From Micromonospora sp. WMMD1128 (GTDB lineage: Bacteria; Actinomycetota; Actinomycetes; Mycobacteriales; Micromonosporaceae), in NCBI RefSeq assembly GCF_027497235.1, contig NZ_CP114902.1, positions 4,428,001 to 4,492,000 of the forward strand: DNA of 64,000 nucleotides. Direction: 5' to 3'. Position numbers and translations under genes: made by a program. Every line of letters starts with the position of its first letter. The stretch's first letter is position 1. Positions 50,718 to 59,250 of this stretch are shown here, in pieces. The notes under the pieces are model-generated. The model was not told where the DNA came from. It made no database searches and worked only from the letters and a program-made list of their open reading frames with translations.

Positions 50718-53700
50718 TCAGGTGGGCGTGGGGCTCGTGGGCGGCGCGGCGGCGGGCCCGTCATGGACATTCTGTGGAGCGGACGGGCCGTCTCCTGGTT
50801 CGAGCAGGCGACGGATCAGCTCACAGGTGCGGTACGGATCTCGGACACCCTTGAGATGGGCGACGACTGTCCCGTCGGCGGTTGCCGCCACGTCATGCCA
50901 GCCGACACTTCGGCGGTTGACCCGTCGGACTGTCGCGCCGCCCCCGGCGACGTCAGCGGTGATGACCTCTATCTGTCCGTAGCCGAACAGCCGACCCAGT
51001 GGGGAATGCTCGTATCGCAGATCGATGATCCGTTGCAGGGGCACCTCGACACGGTCAGACAGCGCCACCACAAGCATCCGCCGGTCGGTGACGGTCACAT
51101 GATCGTGGGAGGAGAGGAAGACCGGCACAACCACGGCGATGAGCAGCACGCCCGCCAGCAGGAGGCGGCTCGGAATCAGCAGGGAGAGACACGGAAGGAG
51201 GAACAGGCCGATGACGACGCCGGGTGCGGCCGTCCGGACAAGCAGCGCCACAGGATGCAGGCGCAGGTGAAGTCTCACCTGCTCGCCGGGAAGCATGGCG
51301 CTGCCGTCGGCCAGTCGACGCCAGGGACCCAACTGCCAGGTCTGGGCGACGGTCCAGTCGGTGAGCCATCCGTCGAGCGGCTCAGCGACGTGGGCGCCGG
51401 GAGCCGACGGGCGGGCGGCGAGCCTCGCGGCCAGGGCGGGGTCGCGCCAGCGTTGCCGGGACCAGGGCAGCGGCTGCATGACCAGCGCACCCGCTCGGGG
51501 AAGGTTTCGCCGCCGTTCGATCCAGGTGACGAACTGTTCCACGCGCTTCTGCACGAGGCTGTTGGCGTCGGCCTCGGCGAGGTGGTTCTGGAGCCGAAGG
51601 TGACGAAACTGGTAGACGGCGCCGATCTGCCGCAGGACGCCACGCCGGTGGGCGTCGATCAGAAATGGCATGAGCCGCCAGGGCAGGCGGAACCTGAGCG
51701 CGTAGGACAGCCGAACCGCCGCGAAGCGCTGGGACGCGGGGCCGAAGGCGCTGAAGATCAGGGTCCCAGCGGTGTCGGTCATGACATAGACCAGGTATCC
51801 GACGAGCATGACGGGGCCGGCGATCAGCCAGACGAGGATCGTGTGGAGGGCGCGCCTACCGACCATGGCGATCAGTCCGGCGCGTCTGTCCATTCGCATG
51901 AGCTGCGCGGGCCCGACGGCGCGGGAGACGTCCACCGGCTGCACCAGCCACGTCGGAGCGTTCGCCGCCACAAGGACACCGAACACCGTTGCCACCAGCA
52001 GGAAACCGTTGAGCTTCGGCACCGTCACCTGTGGTTGCCAGGTCCGCAGCACGCCGATGGTTACCAGCCCGGTGAGCGCGGCGGCGGCCCAGGCCATCGC
52101 CAGCCGGAGCCGCCAGGGCAGACGGCGGCGTTCCAAGGACGAGGGCAGTTGCGGGACCATTACGGCGCGGCCCAACGCGGTGAGCGTGCCACCCAGGATC
52201 ATCCACAGCACCACCCACCACGCGAAGATGCCCGGTTCGAACAGCACGCCGACGTCAACCTCCGGCAGCCAGGAAGGCTCGAACAAGAAGTCGATTTCCT
52301 TCGGCACTTCCGGCGGGAGGGGGACACCGACGGGGCCTGCTGACGCCAGTCTGCCCATCTCGACGAAGAGGTTCCGCCCCGCGTCCGCGGCGTCCATGGC
52401 GACGACGAGGGCGACGACGCCCCAGAGAAGTGCCATGCGTACGGCGGAGCGCACCGCCGCGATGAGCGATACCCAGGCGACATTCGGATCGGCCATCCGC
52501 CACCAGGCGAGATCTCGGCTGTCCGCGCGGTTCAGGTCGGCGGCCAGCGCGGCCAGCCACCGCCGCGCCTGGTTGGGGCGGCAGCGAAACCCGGTAGGCC
52601 CCGGCCGATCGGCGTAGACCGCGGGAATCAATGCTTCGAGCAGGTGCTGTTCCATCGCCGCCGCATCGGCAAGACCGAGCAGCTCCGTCGGATCGTTGCG
52701 CCGGCGCTCGTACACGGTTCGGGCCAGCCACAGCATCAGCGGGTTCGTCAGCACCTGAGCCGGCGCGCCGTCCGGGGCGGCGGAGAAGTCATCGAAGACG
52801 GCCTGCCACCGCCCTGTCCGACCGCCTGCGGTGGCATCCAGGAGATATCGCCGCACCTCGTCGGTGGACAGCGGACGCAGACGCACCGCTGTGGCCAGAG
52901 CTATCGAACGCCCGGCGTGATGCTCCGCGAGCCGGTACTCCTCCGGTCGGCTCGTCATCACCAGCGGCCGGTCCGAGCCGTAGGCGTTGATCTGCTCGAT
53001 CACCCAGGCGCGTTCCGGCGTGGACAGCTCGTCCAGGCCATCCAGGACGGGAAGGATTCCGCCGGCGTCGACAAGCGCCTGAGCGAGAGTGACGGGCGTG
53101 TCGTCTCCAGCCAGGACCCGGGTGGCGAGCGCCGGGCTGAGATTTACCAGTTCGTCGGCCAGCCACCGGGACAGTGTCGCTCCGGCCTGCCAATTGCCCA
53201 GCGGCACGACGACGGGTGCGGGGTCTCCGGCCGATCGTGCGGCCAGGAGATCGCGGACCAGCCGGGCCGCCAGCACGCTCTTGCCCGAACCGGCCCGGCC
53301 CAGGATGACCAGCCGTGGTGTGGTCATGGCGGTGAAGAACGCCGCGACGTCGGTGAACACGCCGGTGCTGCGACTCGGAGCGCCGGTTCCGCCGGCGGTG
53401 GTGGCCGGACCGTCGACGGTCTCCCAGCGCACCGGCAGCGGCCATGGATCGTTGATCCGCCGTAGTCGTTCCTCGTTCGCCCACACGCGCCCGAGCGCCA
53501 CGGCCAGGTTCTCGGTAGCCTGCTCGATGTCGATGGTAGCCAGGGGCTTCGGCTGGGCCCATCCCATGAGCCGACGCAGGACCGCCGCCAGGGTGCCGGC
53601 GGCCAGGATCAGGAATCCGGCGATGCCCGCGACCTTGTTGCCCCAGTCGAGATCCCGTGCGCGGACCGCCCAGCCGACCCGGGCGAGCAGGGTGACAGCC

Positions 53701-53750
53701 GCGCCGATGACCATCACTGCGAGCAGTCGGCGTACCCGCACGCTCCGCAC
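50718..53750 (-). CDS. Membrane NACHT NTPase fused to a bacterial PH domain
   Basis: The 1,010-residue protein has two N-terminal membrane segments, a NACHT-type NTPase (Walker A LVILGRAGSGKSVLAARL at about 150; Walker B ILPVLDGLDEL; MTSRPEEYRL; RLRPLSTDEVRRYL), then about six membrane segments (430-700), a linker, two more hydrophobic segments (about 830-875) and a C-terminal bPH_2/DUF304 domain (VTVTDRRMLVVALSDRVEVP ... GRLFGYGQIEVI). NACHT STAND NTPases oligomerise on sensing a trigger; several bacterial members act in phage defence. Here an envelope-linked sensing role is inferred. The start could be GTG 53750 or GTG 53741. Confidence 0.85.
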   Translation of the reverse strand: MRSVRVRRLLAVMVIGAAVTLLARVGWAVRARDLDWGNKVAGIAGFLILAAGTLAAVLRRLMGWAQPKPLATIDIEQATENLAVALGRVWANEERLRRINDPWPLPVRWETVDGPATTAGGTGAPSRSTGVFTDVAAFFTAMTTPRLVILGRAGSGKSVLAARLVRDLLAARSAGDPAPVVVPLGNWQAGATLSRWLADELVNLSPALATRVLAGDDTPVTLAQALVDAGGILPVLDGLDELSTPERAWVIEQINAYGSDRPLVMTSRPEEYRLAEHHAGRSIALATAVRLRPLSTDEVRRYLLDATAGGRTGRWQAVFDDFSAAPDGAPAQVLTNPLMLWLARTVYERRRNDPTELLGLADAAAMEQHLLEALIPAVYADRPGPTGFRCRPNQARRWLAALAADLNRADSRDLAWWRMADPNVAWVSLIAAVRSAVRMALLWGVVALVVAMDAADAGRNLFVEMGRLASAGPVGVPLPPEVPKEIDFLFEPSWLPEVDVGVLFEPGIFAWWVVLWMILGGTLTALGRAVMVPQLPSSLERRRLPWRLRLAMAWAAAALTGLVTIGVLRTWQPQVTVPKLNGFLLVATVFGVLVAANAPTWLVQPVDVSRAVGPAQLMRMDRRAGLIAMVGRRALHTILVWLIAGPVMLVGYLVYVMTDTAGTLIFSAFGPASQRFAAVRLSYALRFRLPWRLMPFLIDAHRRGVLRQIGAVYQFRHLRLQNHLAEADANSLVQKRVEQFVTWIERRRNLPRAGALVMQPLPWSRQRWRDPALAARLAARPSAPGAHVAEPLDGWLTDWTVAQTWQLGPWRRLADGSAMLPGEQVRLHLRLHPVALLVRTAAPGVVIGLFLLPCLSLLIPSRLLLAGVLLIAVVVPVFLSSHDHVTVTDRRMLVVALSDRVEVPLQRIIDLRYEHSPLGRLFGYGQIEVITADVAGGGATVRRVNRRSVGWHDVAATADGTVVAHLKGVRDPYRTCELIRRLLEPGDGPSAPQNVHDGPAAAPPTSPTPT

Positions 53751-53818
53751 GCCTCATCATCACCGATGAGCCGGAGATGCTCAATCATCGACCGAGCGGA
53801 CTTCCCGCCCCACGTGGG

Positions 53819-53983
53819 TCAGTCGGGGCGACGCTCCCCGCCCGCGTCGCTCAGGCCGTCAACAAGCCTCGCCGCCTCGTCCACCGAGATGGCCATCGTG
53901 GTGCTGAGCAGCTCGACCGCCTGCTCGCGCTGCCCGGCGTCCACAAGTGCCGCGATCCGGAGCCAGGCGAACGCGTCGACCAT
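53819..53983 (-). CDS. Small L7/L12 C-domain-like ORF, possibly a remnant
   Basis: From ATG 53983 a 54-codon frame reads MVDAFAWLRIAALVDAGQRE and on through QAVELLSTTMAISVDEAARL to a TGA at 53819. Third positions are strongly G/C. The pattern LVDAG-x-x-x-x-AVELL ... VDEA-x-x-LVDGL resembles the C-terminal fold of ribosomal protein L7/L12-like small proteins. The same frame stays open and coding-like for about 190 bases upstream without an ATG or GTG, so it may be the 3' end of a decayed gene. Confidence 0.4.
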   Translation of the reverse strand: MVDAFAWLRIAALVDAGQREQAVELLSTTMAISVDEAARLVDGLSDAGGERRPD

Positions 53984-54177
53984 CGCGTCGTGCCTCTCGC
54001 CGGGCGCCAGCGGCCACCCGTCCGGCGGAACGGTGGCGTCCGGAGCCGACCGGTCGTCCCACAGGCGGGTGTCCGCCTGCGAGGAAGCAGCGGCGGCGGC
54101 GCGGCGCGGCAGGTGCTGGTCGAGGGCGCGGGCGGCCGAGGCACCGCAGCCAGAGCTTCCCCAGTGAAGGCAGTTGG

Positions 54178-54957
54178 TCAGCAGCGCGTGCAGGGGGACT
54201 CTTTTCGGACGCTCCAGGTGAAGGTGGTACTGCCCTGTCCGCCTCCATCGGCCGTGACCGTGACGTTATAGGTGCCGATGGTGCTGAGTGTGCCGCTGAT
54301 CCGACCGGTCGAGGAGTCGATGGTCAACCCAGGCGGCAAGCCGGTCGCCGACCAGGTGTACGACCCGCTCCCGCCGGTGGCCTGCATCTGCAGCGCCACG
54401 CGGTCCGGCTTGAGCGAGCTCTGGGTGCCTGGATTGATGACCGTCACCGCCCCGCTCGGCGGGGTGGTGGGAAGATCCGGTGGCGGACACGTCAGCGATG
54501 CCAGCTGAGACTCTGCCGTTCTGGTGATGAACTCCGGAGTCCCCGAGAGGAATTGGATGGTGGCGGTCGCTCGACCCGAGTAGTAGCCCGAATCGCAGAG
54601 CGCACCCGGGCTGTTGACGCCAAGACCGAACAGGGTCACGTTGGTGTTCTGCCACACCTCCGTCCGGCCGTTCACTGTTTGGCCAGGGCCGGGGACCAGC
54701 CCGTGGTAGAGCAACTCCACGGTGAGGTCGACGCGACGCACCGTACCGTCACACTGGACAGATGCGGTGAAATTGATGATCTTGGGATCCTCGGTCTTTC
54801 CCGGCGGGCTGTCCGGCGAGATCCACCCACAGTAGTGACCGTCGGAAACCGCGGCGGACGCCGGTGCGGCGATACCCAGGGATGCGATGACCATGGCAGC
54901 CGCTGACATGGTCATCAGTAGGCGGGATCTGTTGCTACGCAAGAGTTCCGCATGCAT
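54178..54957 (-). CDS. Secreted protein with C-terminal putative-Ig (He_PIG) domain
   Basis: The protein of about 259 residues has a signal peptide (SRLLMTMSAAAMVIASLGIA ending ASAAVSDG), a domain of unknown function with several Cys, and a C-terminal He_PIG-like domain (GSGSYTWSATGLPPGLTIDS, STGRISGTLSTIGTYNVTV). It is secreted or surface-bound. The start is uncertain (ATG 54957 assumed; no clear ribosome-binding site). Confidence 0.7.
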   Translation of the reverse strand: MHAELLRSNRSRLLMTMSAAAMVIASLGIAAPASAAVSDGHYCGWISPDSPPGKTEDPKIINFTASVQCDGTVRRVDLTVELLYHGLVPGPGQTVNGRTEVWQNTNVTLFGLGVNSPGALCDSGYYSGRATATIQFLSGTPEFITRTAESQLASLTCPPPDLPTTPPSGAVTVINPGTQSSLKPDRVALQMQATGGSGSYTWSATGLPPGLTIDSSTGRISGTLSTIGTYNVTVTADGGGQGSTTFTWSVRKESPCTRC

Positions 54958-55096
54958 CGATATATGGTCGCACGGCGGCGCCGGAGTCAGCAATGACGGC
55001 TTTCCACAGGGTCCATAACGGCCCCAGCCCGCCGCCAGAGCGAGGCTGCGCCGCAGCGCGGCGTCGAGACGTCGGATCCGGGCCGCTCAGCAAGCA

Positions 55097-55127
55097 GGCA
55101 ATCCACCCACCGTCCGTGTCGACGCCG
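55097..55127 (+). repeat. 31-bp near-repeat, left copy
   Basis: This stretch matches 58202-58232 in the same orientation at 28 of 31 positions. The two copies flank the SMP-30/PQQ dehydrogenase gene pair. The role is unknown; a shared regulator site or remnant of a duplication are possible. Confidence 0.6.
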
Positions 55128-55206
55128 ATGTGGAGTTGGGCAGGTGCCGAAGGTGATCGTGGGGATCTGATGCGGGGTGCCGCTTCCTCGCCTAAGCTGC
55201 GTCACG

Positions 55207-55222
55207 TAGACATCGATGTCTA
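55207..55222. promoter_or_regulatory. Perfect 16-bp palindrome, candidate operator
   Basis: TAGACATCGATGTCTA is a perfect palindrome, AT-richer than its surroundings, 81 bases before the SMP-30-like ATG. It fits a TetR/GntR-sized operator; no dedicated regulator is adjacent. Confidence 0.5.
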
Positions 55223-55303
55223 TCAATAGTAGGCGTCGGTGGTCGGATCCAGTTCACCGGCAACCACGGGCCTCGCATTCACCGACCCCGATTGGAGTAC
55301 CCG

Positions 55304-56359
55304 ATGACCTGGCGTCCAACCATCGCCGCACTCGCCGGCCTGGGCCTCGCACTCACCACCGCCGCAGGCCCCGCCGGTGCCGCGCCCCTTCGGCACGCCG
55401 CTGATGTGAACGCTCACACCCGACCACTCGCCGGCCCACCCGGCGCGCCCCCCGGGGTCTGCCCGGGCGGCACCGGGTACGGCCCGCCCCTGCCGGCCAG
55501 CTCCGTGTCCGCCACGAAGATCCGGAGCGGGTTCTCGTTCCTCGAAGGACCGGTCTGGATCGCCGACGGCGGCTACCTGCTGATGTCCGACATGGGCGCG
55601 GGCGCCGGGCCGGACAACGTGCAGCCCGCCACGATCCGCCGGTTCACCCCGCCGGGGACCTTCGACACCTTCATCGCCGACGCCGGCAGCAACGGCCTGG
55701 CGCTCAGCCCCGACGCCCAGCAGATCATCGCCGCCACCCACGACCAGCGGAACGTCTCCGCATACCGGCTGAGCGACCGGGCCCGCAGCACCGTCGCCGC
55801 CGACTACCAGGGCCGGGCGTTCAACTCGCCCAACGACGTCACGGTCCGTTCCGACGGCGTCGTCTACTTCACCGACCCCAACTTCCAGCGCGGCAACCGA
55901 CCCGACCAGATGAGCGGACGTACCAGCGTCTTCCGCGTCTCCGGCGGCCAGGTGTTGCTCGTGGACGACCGGCTGCGGCAACCCAACGGCATCGCGCTCT
56001 CCCCGGACGGCAGCACACTCTACGTGGGCGCCTACTCCGAGAACAAGATCTACAAGTACGTCGTCCAGCCCGACGGCAGCACCGGCGCCCGCAGCGTCTT
56101 CGTGAACTACCTCGGCGGGCCCGACGGGGTCACCATCGACTGCGCCGGCAACGTCTACTGGGCCTCCGGCTCGGACGGGCTGATCCACGTCTACTCGCCC
56201 GCCGGCGCGCAGCTCGGCACGATCCGCTCCGGCGGCGCCGGCACCACGAACGTGGCGTTCGGCGGGCCCGACCGGCAGACCCTCTACATCACCTCCGGCC
56301 GGACGAACGACTCCGGCCTGTACAGCGTGCGACTCAACGTCCCCGGCTACCCGTACTGA
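55304..56359 (+). CDS. Secreted SMP-30/gluconolactonase-like beta-propeller
   Basis: The 351-residue protein has a signal peptide (TIAALAGLGLALTTAAGPAG) and a six-bladed propeller with SMP-30/gluconolactonase motifs: FSFLEGPVWI, NSPNDVTVRSDGVVYFTDP, QPNGIALSPDGSTLYV, GGPDGVTIDCAGNVYWA. The family hydrolyses sugar lactones, often with bound metal. ATG 55304 was chosen because TGGAGT lies six bases upstream. It is 28 bases from a secreted sugar dehydrogenase gene: dehydrogenase makes lactone, lactonase opens it. Confidence 0.85.
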   Translation: MTWRPTIAALAGLGLALTTAAGPAGAAPLRHAADVNAHTRPLAGPPGAPPGVCPGGTGYGPPLPASSVSATKIRSGFSFLEGPVWIADGGYLLMSDMGAGAGPDNVQPATIRRFTPPGTFDTFIADAGSNGLALSPDAQQIIAATHDQRNVSAYRLSDRARSTVAADYQGRAFNSPNDVTVRSDGVVYFTDPNFQRGNRPDQMSGRTSVFRVSGGQVLLVDDRLRQPNGIALSPDGSTLYVGAYSENKIYKYVVQPDGSTGARSVFVNYLGGPDGVTIDCAGNVYWASGSDGLIHVYSPAGAQLGTIRSGGAGTTNVAFGGPDRQTLYITSGRTNDSGLYSVRLNVPGYPY

Positions 56360-56387
56360 CCACGCACCCCCGGAAGGAAAAGCACCC

Positions 56388-58127
56388 GTGCGCACCACTT
56401 TTCACCAGCGCCGACACCGCGTACCACTCGCCCTGCTGATCTGCGCCGGCACCGTCCTGACCGGCGTACCCGCCAACGCCGCGCCGGCCGCGGCGGCGAC
56501 CGGGAGCCGGCCGGCGGCCCGGCCGGCCGCCGACACCAGCCCACCCACCCGGCCGACCGGCCTGCGCAGCAGCCGGCTGACCTGCCAGTCCGTCACGCTC
56601 TCCTGGTACGCCTCCCGGGACAACGTCGGCGTCGCCTTCTACGACATCTACCACGACGGCCAACTCGTCACCTCGGTCTCCGGACGGACGCTGACCGCCA
56701 CGCTCAGCGTCGTGCAAGGTGTCACCTGGGGCTGGTACGTCAACGCCCGCGACGCCGCCGGCAACGTCTCGCAGGCCAGCTCCACGCTCTCGGTCACCCC
56801 GCCGTTCTGCCAGCGGGACACGTCTCCGCCCAGCACGCCGACCAACCCGGCCGCGACGGTCAACGGTACGGACGTGACGCTCACCTGGTCGGCCTCCACC
56901 GACAACGTCGCGGTCACCGGCTACACCATCCTTCGCGACGGTACGGCGGTCGGCTCCACCACCGGCACCGCCGGCAACCCGCCGGCGACCACGTTCACCG
57001 ACACCGGGCTGACGCCGAACACCGACTACCGGTACACGGTGACCGCCCGGGACGCCCAGGGCAATGTCTCGGCGGCGAGCGCCGCGGTCACCGCGCACAC
57101 CGGCTCGGGCTGCACGAGCCCGGTCTGCGGCGCCACGGCGGTCACCACCGAGAGGGATCTGCCCTGGGGCCTGGTGCAACTACCAGACGGCACGGTCCTC
57201 TACGGCCGGCGCGACCTGTTCGACATCGTCGCCATGAACCCGGACGGCACCGACAAGCACAGCATCGGCACCGTGCCGAACGTGGCCGGCACCAACGGCG
57301 AGGGCGGCGTGCTCGGGCTGGCCGTCTCGGCCACCTTCACCACCGACCACTGGCTGTACATCTACCACACCACCACGACCGACAACCGGATCGTACGCAT
57401 CCGCTACGACGGCACGCTGCAAACCGACACCAGGCAGGTGCTCGTCACCGGAATCCCGCGCAACAAGTACCACAACGGCGGCCGGCTGCGCTTCGGCCCC
57501 GACGGCAAGCTGTACGCCGCCGCCGGAGACGGACAGGACCCGGACGTGGCCCAGGACACCAAGAACCTGGGCGGCAAGGTGCTGCGGCTCAACCCCGACG
57601 GCACCGTGCCGGCGGACAACCCCTTCGGCAACTACGTGTGGAGCTACGGCCACCGCAACCCGCAGGGACTCGCCTTCGACTCCCAGGGCCGACTCTTCGA
57701 GCAGGAGTTCGGCAACAACGTCATGGACGAGACCAACATCATCGTCCGGGGCGGCAACTACGGCTGGCCCGTCTGCGAGGGCACCTCCGGCGACTGCGCC
57801 AACCCGAACTTCCGGGCCCCGATCCGGACGTACCCGGTGGCCGACGCCTCGTGCAGCGGCATCGCGATCGTCCGGGACGTGCTCTACATCGCCTGCCTGC
57901 GCGGCAACCGGATGTACCGGGCGGAGATCAGCGGCAACACGCTCACCAACGTCCAGCAGTACTTCGTCGGGACGTACTTCCGGCTGCGCACCGTCGAACC
58001 GACCCTCGACGGCAACCTGTGGCTGACCACGAGCACCGGCGGGGACAAGGACAGCATCCCGAACAACAGCAACGAGAAGATTCTCAAGGTGACGCTCGGT
58101 GGGGCGGCGTCCAGCCCCACGAGCTGA
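56388..58127 (+). CDS. Secreted Fn3-PQQ-type sugar dehydrogenase
   Basis: The 579-residue protein has a signal peptide, two fibronectin type III domains (about 48-140 and 145-235; SPPTRPTGLR and SPPSTPTNPA starts), and a soluble-glucose-dehydrogenase propeller (LPWGLVQLPDGTVLYGRR, GEGGVLGLAV, HNGGRLRFGPDGKLYAAAGD, YGHRNPQGLAFDSQGRLFEQ). The family oxidises aldose sugars to lactones using PQQ. Co-transcribed with the SMP-30-like gene. Fn3 domains suggest attachment to polysaccharide. Confidence 0.88.
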   Translation: MRTTFHQRRHRVPLALLICAGTVLTGVPANAAPAAAATGSRPAARPAADTSPPTRPTGLRSSRLTCQSVTLSWYASRDNVGVAFYDIYHDGQLVTSVSGRTLTATLSVVQGVTWGWYVNARDAAGNVSQASSTLSVTPPFCQRDTSPPSTPTNPAATVNGTDVTLTWSASTDNVAVTGYTILRDGTAVGSTTGTAGNPPATTFTDTGLTPNTDYRYTVTARDAQGNVSAASAAVTAHTGSGCTSPVCGATAVTTERDLPWGLVQLPDGTVLYGRRDLFDIVAMNPDGTDKHSIGTVPNVAGTNGEGGVLGLAVSATFTTDHWLYIYHTTTTDNRIVRIRYDGTLQTDTRQVLVTGIPRNKYHNGGRLRFGPDGKLYAAAGDGQDPDVAQDTKNLGGKVLRLNPDGTVPADNPFGNYVWSYGHRNPQGLAFDSQGRLFEQEFGNNVMDETNIIVRGGNYGWPVCEGTSGDCANPNFRAPIRTYPVADASCSGIAIVRDVLYIACLRGNRMYRAEISGNTLTNVQQYFVGTYFRLRTVEPTLDGNLWLTTSTGGDKDSIPNNSNEKILKVTLGGAASSPTS

Positions 58128-58155
58128 GGGCGAGCCGGGAATCCGACACCGCCGG

Positions 58156-58194
58156 CCCCGGAGGGGTTCCGCGTCACGCGGGCACCCTCCGGGG
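58156..58194 (+). terminator. Terminator hairpin after the dehydrogenase gene
   Basis: An 18-bp imperfect stem (15 paired positions) with a 3-base loop begins 29 bases after the dehydrogenase stop. GC-rich, no T-run. Confidence 0.65.
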
Positions 58195-58201
58195 GGCGGT
58201 G

Positions 58202-58232
58202 GGCAATCCATCCACCGTCCGTTCCGACGCCG
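58202..58232 (+). repeat. 31-bp near-repeat, right copy
   Basis: Second copy of the sequence at 55097-55127 (28 of 31 identical, direct orientation), eight bases after the terminator hairpin. Confidence 0.6.
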
Positions 58233-58302
58233 CCGCCGTCCCGGGCCGGCCGGGACCGGTGCCCCTGGTGGGCCGGGACGCCGCGGCGGTTGACTGCTCG
58301 GC

Positions 58303-58464
58303 ATGACCGACACCTCGCCGGACCACATCCCGGCCCACGTCAAGAACTCCTACCCGACCTGCAACGAGTACACCCGCACGCCCCGCCTCACCCCGCCGCC
58401 GACCACCGCCGGCACCGACGAGGCCGTGCCGGCGGTGCCGGTGCGCCTGATGATCGTCCGGTGA
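58303..58464 (+). CDS. 53-residue hypothetical protein
   Basis: ATG 58303 opens a 53-codon frame starting MTDTSPDHIPAHVKNSYPTC and ending VPVRLMIVR, with strongly G/C third positions. A second short frame of 43 codons begins in a GTGA overlap at 58461 and ends at 58592 (LLELVLRRYNRAV). No ribosome-binding site is obvious and I recognise no family. Either a real small pair or a remnant. Confidence 0.35.
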   Translation: MTDTSPDHIPAHVKNSYPTCNEYTRTPRLTPPPTTAGTDEAVPAVPVRLMIVR

Positions 58465-58601
58465 CCGTGGCTGCGGTGCTCACCGGAGGTCAGGCCAGCG
58501 GGTACGCGAACCAGCCGTCGGCTGGTCGGGTTGACGGGATGCACGTTTCACTGCTGGAGCTTGTCCTCCGGCGCTACAACCGGGCGGTGTGAGCCCTCGG
58601 C

Positions 58602-59237
58602 TCAGTTCACGATGCTCTCGCGGCGGGCGAGGACCGCCTGCACGACGGCGTGGGGCGCAGTGGCCGGGTTACCGGCCTGATAGGGCGGTTGCGGTTCGTA
58701 CTCGTGGGCGAGTTGGATGGCCTGGGCGGTGATGTCACCGCCCAGGCGACCGGCAAGGGTGAAGGCCATGTCGAGGCCGGCGGAGACGCCGGCGGCGGTG
58801 ATGTACTTGCCGTCGGCGACGACGCGTTCGCTCACCGGGACGGCACCGAGCGGGGCGAGGTCGTCGCGACACAGCCAGTGGGTGGTAGCCCGGCGGCCGG
58901 TCAGCAGGCCGGCGGCGGCGAGCAGCAGCGAGCCCGTGCAGACCGAGGCGGTCCAGGTGCTGTTCCGGTCAGCGGCACGCAGCCAGCGCTGAACCGGGCC
59001 GTCGTGCATGTGTGCATTCTGTCCCGGGCCGCCGGGGACGACGATCACGTCCGGGCCAGGCACGTCGGCGAGCGCCGCGTCGGCGTACAGGCGCAGGCTG
59101 CCGACCTCGTTGCCGACCGGGCCAGGTTGTTCGGCGACGAACGTGACGTGCGCTCCGGGCAAGCGGCTGAGCACGTCGTAGGGGCCGACCGCGTCCAGCG
59201 CGGTGAAGCGGTCGAAGAGCAGGATGGCGATCTGCAT
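58602..59237 (-). CDS. DJ-1/PfpI family protein (isonitrile hydratase-like)
   Basis: The 211-residue protein has the DJ-1/PfpI fold: MQIAILLFDRFTALDAVGPY, DVIVVPGGPGQ and the nucleophile elbow TASVCTGSLLLAAAGLL with the catalytic Cys. Closest in layout to isonitrile hydratase and related amidases. ATG 59237 starts 14 bases after the AraC gene's stop, so the longer upstream frame is not used. Confidence 0.88.
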   Translation of the reverse strand: MQIAILLFDRFTALDAVGPYDVLSRLPGAHVTFVAEQPGPVGNEVGSLRLYADAALADVPGPDVIVVPGGPGQNAHMHDGPVQRWLRAADRNSTWTASVCTGSLLLAAAGLLTGRRATTHWLCRDDLAPLGAVPVSERVVADGKYITAAGVSAGLDMAFTLAGRLGGDITAQAIQLAHEYEPQPPYQAGNPATAPHAVVQAVLARRESIVN

Positions 59238-59250
59238 GGCTGTATTCCCA

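Larger units (their letters stand above)
54958..55303. other. Intergenic region with no convincing gene
   Basis: About 345 bases separate the He_PIG protein from the SMP-30-like gene. Short open frames on both strands lack family character. The region holds one copy of a 31-bp near-repeat (55097-55127) and a perfect 16-bp palindrome (55207-55222). Confidence 0.6.

Noticed and set aside
55223..57179. Minus-strand frames opposite the SMP-30 and dehydrogenase genes
   Set aside because: Repeated Val/Gly/Ala composition without domains; the plus-strand genes have signal peptides and propeller motifs.
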